Of a DNA stretch of 8,473 bases, positions 7,269-8,473 are shown piece after piece (the first letter of the stretch is position 1; each line of letters begins with the position of its first letter). A program made the position numbers and the translations under genes. The notes under the pieces were generated by a model, which searched no databases, was not told where the DNA came from, and saw only the letters and a list, made by a program, of their open reading frames with translations. The stretch is from NCBI GenBank assembly GCA_030653335.1, contig JAURZP010000059.1, positions 1-8,473 of the forward strand, written 5' to 3'. Origin of the DNA: Methanoregula sp. (lineage in GTDB: Archaea > Halobacteriota > Methanomicrobia > Methanomicrobiales > Methanospirillaceae).

Positions 7269-7275
7269 CACCTTT
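7269..7275 (-). promoter_or_regulatory. Ribosome binding site of hisF (decides its start)
   Basis: Read on the minus strand this is AAAGGTG, 6 bases before the ATG at 7262. It supports that start against the 44-codon in-frame extension reaching 7394, which would run through the divergent promoter region. Confidence 0.75.
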
Positions 7276-7301
7276 GTTGGCGGATACTCATCTACGTTTC
7301 C

Positions 7302-7324
7302 ACTCCGTTTGCCGCTCACGGAGT
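7302..7324. repeat. Inverted repeat, 7-bp arms, beside the shared TATA-like box
   Basis: ACTCCGT (7302-7308) and ACGGAGT (7318-7324) are perfect inverted copies separated by 9 bases. The right arm abuts the T-run of the AT-rich box at 7324-7334. On the minus strand the repeat would lie at the expected hisF transcription start; on the plus strand it lies just upstream of the ahcY TATA box. Both positions suit a regulator binding site. A role is inferred. Confidence 0.4.
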
Positions 7325-7334
7325 TTTTATGTAA
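7324..7334. promoter_or_regulatory. Candidate TATA box for ahcY, possibly shared with hisF
   Basis: TTTTTATGTAA is the most TATA-like element in the 144-bp region between the two divergent genes. On the plus strand it predicts an ahcY transcript starting near 7352-7356, with a leader of about 50 bases. Read on the minus strand (TTACATAAAAA) it predicts a hisF transcript starting near 7302, with a leader of about 40 bases. One box used in both directions is possible but unproven. Confidence 0.4.
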
Positions 7335-7343
7335 CTTGCCGTG

Positions 7344-7355
7344 CCTATTCATAGG
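7344..7355. repeat. Short inverted repeat near the predicted ahcY transcription start
   Basis: CCTAT-TC-ATAGG has 5-bp perfect arms around a 2-base centre. It falls about 20 to 30 bases after the TATA-like box, where a repressor could cover the ahcY transcription start. It is short enough to be chance. Confidence 0.25.
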
Positions 7356-7368
7356 GTAGTCATTATCC

Positions 7369-7392
7369 GGGTGGGCCGAATACGGCCTTCCC
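7369..7392 (+). promoter_or_regulatory. Stable hairpin in the ahcY 5' leader
   Basis: GGGTGGGCCG (7369-7378), loop AATA (7379-7382), CGGCCTTCCC (7383-7392). The stem has five GC pairs next to the loop, then one G-U pair, one U-U mismatch and three more GC pairs. It ends 4 bases before the ahcY ribosome binding site GAGG (7397-7400). Such a placement could influence ribosome access or mark a protein or ligand binding site. The structure is directly visible; a regulatory role is inference. Confidence 0.45.
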
Positions 7393-7396
7393 AAAC

Positions 7397-7400
7397 GAGG
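7397..7400 (+). promoter_or_regulatory. Ribosome binding site of ahcY (decides its start)
   Basis: GAGG lies 6 bases before the ATG at 7407 and directly abuts another in-frame ATG at 7401. Normal spacing favours 7407. Confidence 0.6.
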
Positions 7401-7406
7401 ATGTTC

Positions 7407-8473
7407 ATGAGCTCAGGAAAGCTGAAGATCGAATGGGCAGCGCAGTACATGCCGGTGCTTGCTGCCATCAAAAAACAGTTTGTCAAGGAAAAACCGTTCG
7501 CAGGCATGACCATTGGCATGGCACTCCATGTCGAGGCCAAGACTGCAAACCTCGTCTCAACGCTCGCAGCGGGCGGGGCTGTCGTGCATATCACCGGCTG
7601 CAACCCGCTCTCAACGCAGGATGATGTGGCTGAGGCATTGAACTCGGTTAAAAATGTTCACTGTTACGCAAAGCGCGCCTGCTCTGTCGAAGAATACTAT
7701 GCAGCCATCGATCTGGTGCTGGATGCAAAACCGGTCATCACCATTGACGATGGTATGGACCTGATCCACTACATCCACACCAAGCGCAGAAATCTTTTAA
7801 AAACCATCATCGGCGGTTGCGAGGAGACAACCACAGGTATCCACCGCCTTCGGGCCATGGCAGCAGAGGGAAAACTCGAGTTTCCGGTTGTTGCGGTGAA
7901 CGATACACCCATGAAGCGGTTCTTTGACAATGTGCATGGGACCGGAGAGAGTGCGCTCACTTCGATCATGATCACGACCAACTCCCTGATTGCCGGCAAG
8001 TATGTTGTCGTAGCCGGTTACGGGTACTGTGGCCGTGGTCTGGCAAAGAAAGCGCACGGGCTTGGAGCCAAGGTTATTGTCACCGAGATCGATTCCCGCA
8101 GGGCGCTTGAGGCGCACATGGACGGGTATATGGTCATGACAATGGACGAGGCAGCAGCACTCGGGGACATCTTCATCACCACAACCGGTAACGTGGCGGT
8201 GATCAACCAGCGGCACTTCAAGAAACTCAAAGAGGGCGCGATCCTCTCCAATGCCGGTCATTTCAATGTCGAGATCGATATCGAATGGCTCCACAAGAAC
8301 GCGGACAAGGTTATCCAGCGCGAAGGTATAGAGACGTTCATGCTCAAAGGAAAAGCAGTCCATGTGCTTGCCGAGGGCAGGCTTGTCAACCTTGCAACAC
8401 CAAAAGGCATGGGCCACCCGATCGAGGTCATGGACTTAAGTTTCGCTCTTCAGGCGCTCTGCACCCAGTACAT
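7407..8473 (+). CDS. ahcY: Adenosylhomocysteinase family protein (3' end cut by the window)
   Basis: The family hydrolyses S-adenosylhomocysteine, the inhibitory by-product of SAM-dependent methylation, to homocysteine and a nucleoside, using bound NAD. 355 codons are present with no stop; by comparison with relatives of about 410-420 aa, some 55-65 residues are missing. Visible motifs: H41 in ALHVEAKTA, NPLSTQDD at 66-73, D115 in TIDDGMDL, E140 in GCEETTTG, K170 and D174-N175 in NDTPMKRFFDN, the NAD-binding GYGYCGRG at 204-211, GHFNVEID at 284-291, and GHPIEVMDLSFALQ at 336-349. Catalytic positions match human E156, K186, D190 and N191 with an offset of 16. The substrate-site motif is HxExKT rather than HxTxE/QT, the archaeal/Thermotoga type. 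The related Methanocaldococcus jannaschii enzyme is reported to prefer S-inosylhomocysteine, so the substrate here is uncertain. It is divergent from hisF. Confidence 0.95.
   Translation, partial: MSSGKLKIEWAAQYMPVLAAIKKQFVKEKPFAGMTIGMALHVEAKTANLVSTLAAGGAVVHITGCNPLSTQDDVAEALNSVKNVHCYAKRACSVEEYYAAIDLVLDAKPVITIDDGMDLIHYIHTKRRNLLKTIIGGCEETTTGIHRLRAMAAEGKLEFPVVAVNDTPMKRFFDNVHGTGESALTSIMITTNSLIAGKYVVVAGYGYCGRGLAKKAHGLGAKVIVTEIDSRRALEAHMDGYMVMTMDEAAALGDIFITTTGNVAVINQRHFKKLKEGAILSNAGHFNVEIDIEWLHKNADKVIQREGIETFMLKGKAVHVLAEGRLVNLATPKGMGHPIEVMDLSFALQALCTQY

Noticed and set aside
7302..7330. Bacterial-style intrinsic terminator: 7-bp stem followed by TTTTT on the plus strand
   Set aside because: The nearest plus-strand gene upstream is pheT, over 800 bases away across antisense hisF, so nothing obvious needs terminating here. 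The T-run is better explained as part of the ahcY TATA box.
7263..7394. 44-codon N-terminal extension of hisF
   Set aside because: HisF proteins begin at the MVLTRRIIPCLD position, which has its own AAAGGTG site. The extension would cover the divergent promoter and inverted repeats.
7350..7406. Known bacterial SAH riboswitch upstream of ahcY
   Set aside because: Only one hairpin fits the roughly 50-base leader. I see no second stem or pseudoknot of the known SAH riboswitch, and that class is not known to me from archaea.
1..8473. A new multi-gene defence, mobile or metabolic system
   Set aside because: All complete genes belong to well-known housekeeping families with intact key residues. 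There are no repeats arrays, integrases, transposases or unknown gene clusters in the window.

Overview
The window looks like an ordinary piece of chromosome from a methanogenic euryarchaeon, most likely a Methanomicrobiales member (Methanoregula or Methanosphaerula type). That placement is my reading of protein resemblance and moderate-to-high GC, not the result of a search. The archaeal signs are a two-repeat tRNA-splicing endonuclease, archaeal-type TrpRS and PheRS (PheS of 480 aa with an N-terminal helical/winged-helix part, PheT of 542 aa), Shine-Dalgarno sites of GGAGGTG type, and T-rich tracts rather than bacterial hairpin terminators.

Layout: the last 17 codons of an upstream gene ending in a hydrophobic segment (1-54); nfo, endonuclease IV (176-1015); then a tight same-strand cluster endA - trpS - pheS - pheT (1137-6487) with gaps of 9, 1 and 1 nt. 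hisF lies on the minus strand (6456-7262), converging on pheT with a 32-bp overlap of coding sequences. A 144-bp divergent intergenic region (7263-7406) holds candidate promoters and three inverted repeats. ahcY (7407 to the right edge) is cut off by the window end.

How the genes fit together: endA, trpS, pheS and pheT act in tRNA maturation and charging and probably form one transcription unit. nfo (base excision repair), hisF (histidine biosynthesis) and ahcY (recycling of the by-product of SAM-dependent methylation) are separate housekeeping functions. No gene lacks a recognisable family except the truncated one at the left edge, and there are no mobile elements, CRISPR arrays or RNA genes. 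No stretch longer than about 150 bases is without a gene.

I did not find a new multi-gene system. The best leads are finer features: a four-cysteine C-x23-C-x6-C-x2-C pattern at the C-terminus of TrpRS, nearly matching the 4Fe-4S motif reported for Thermotoga maritima TrpRS; a strong hairpin just before the ahcY ribosome binding site; the pheT/hisF tail-to-tail overlap; and an AhcY substrate-site motif that hints at S-inosylhomocysteine as substrate.
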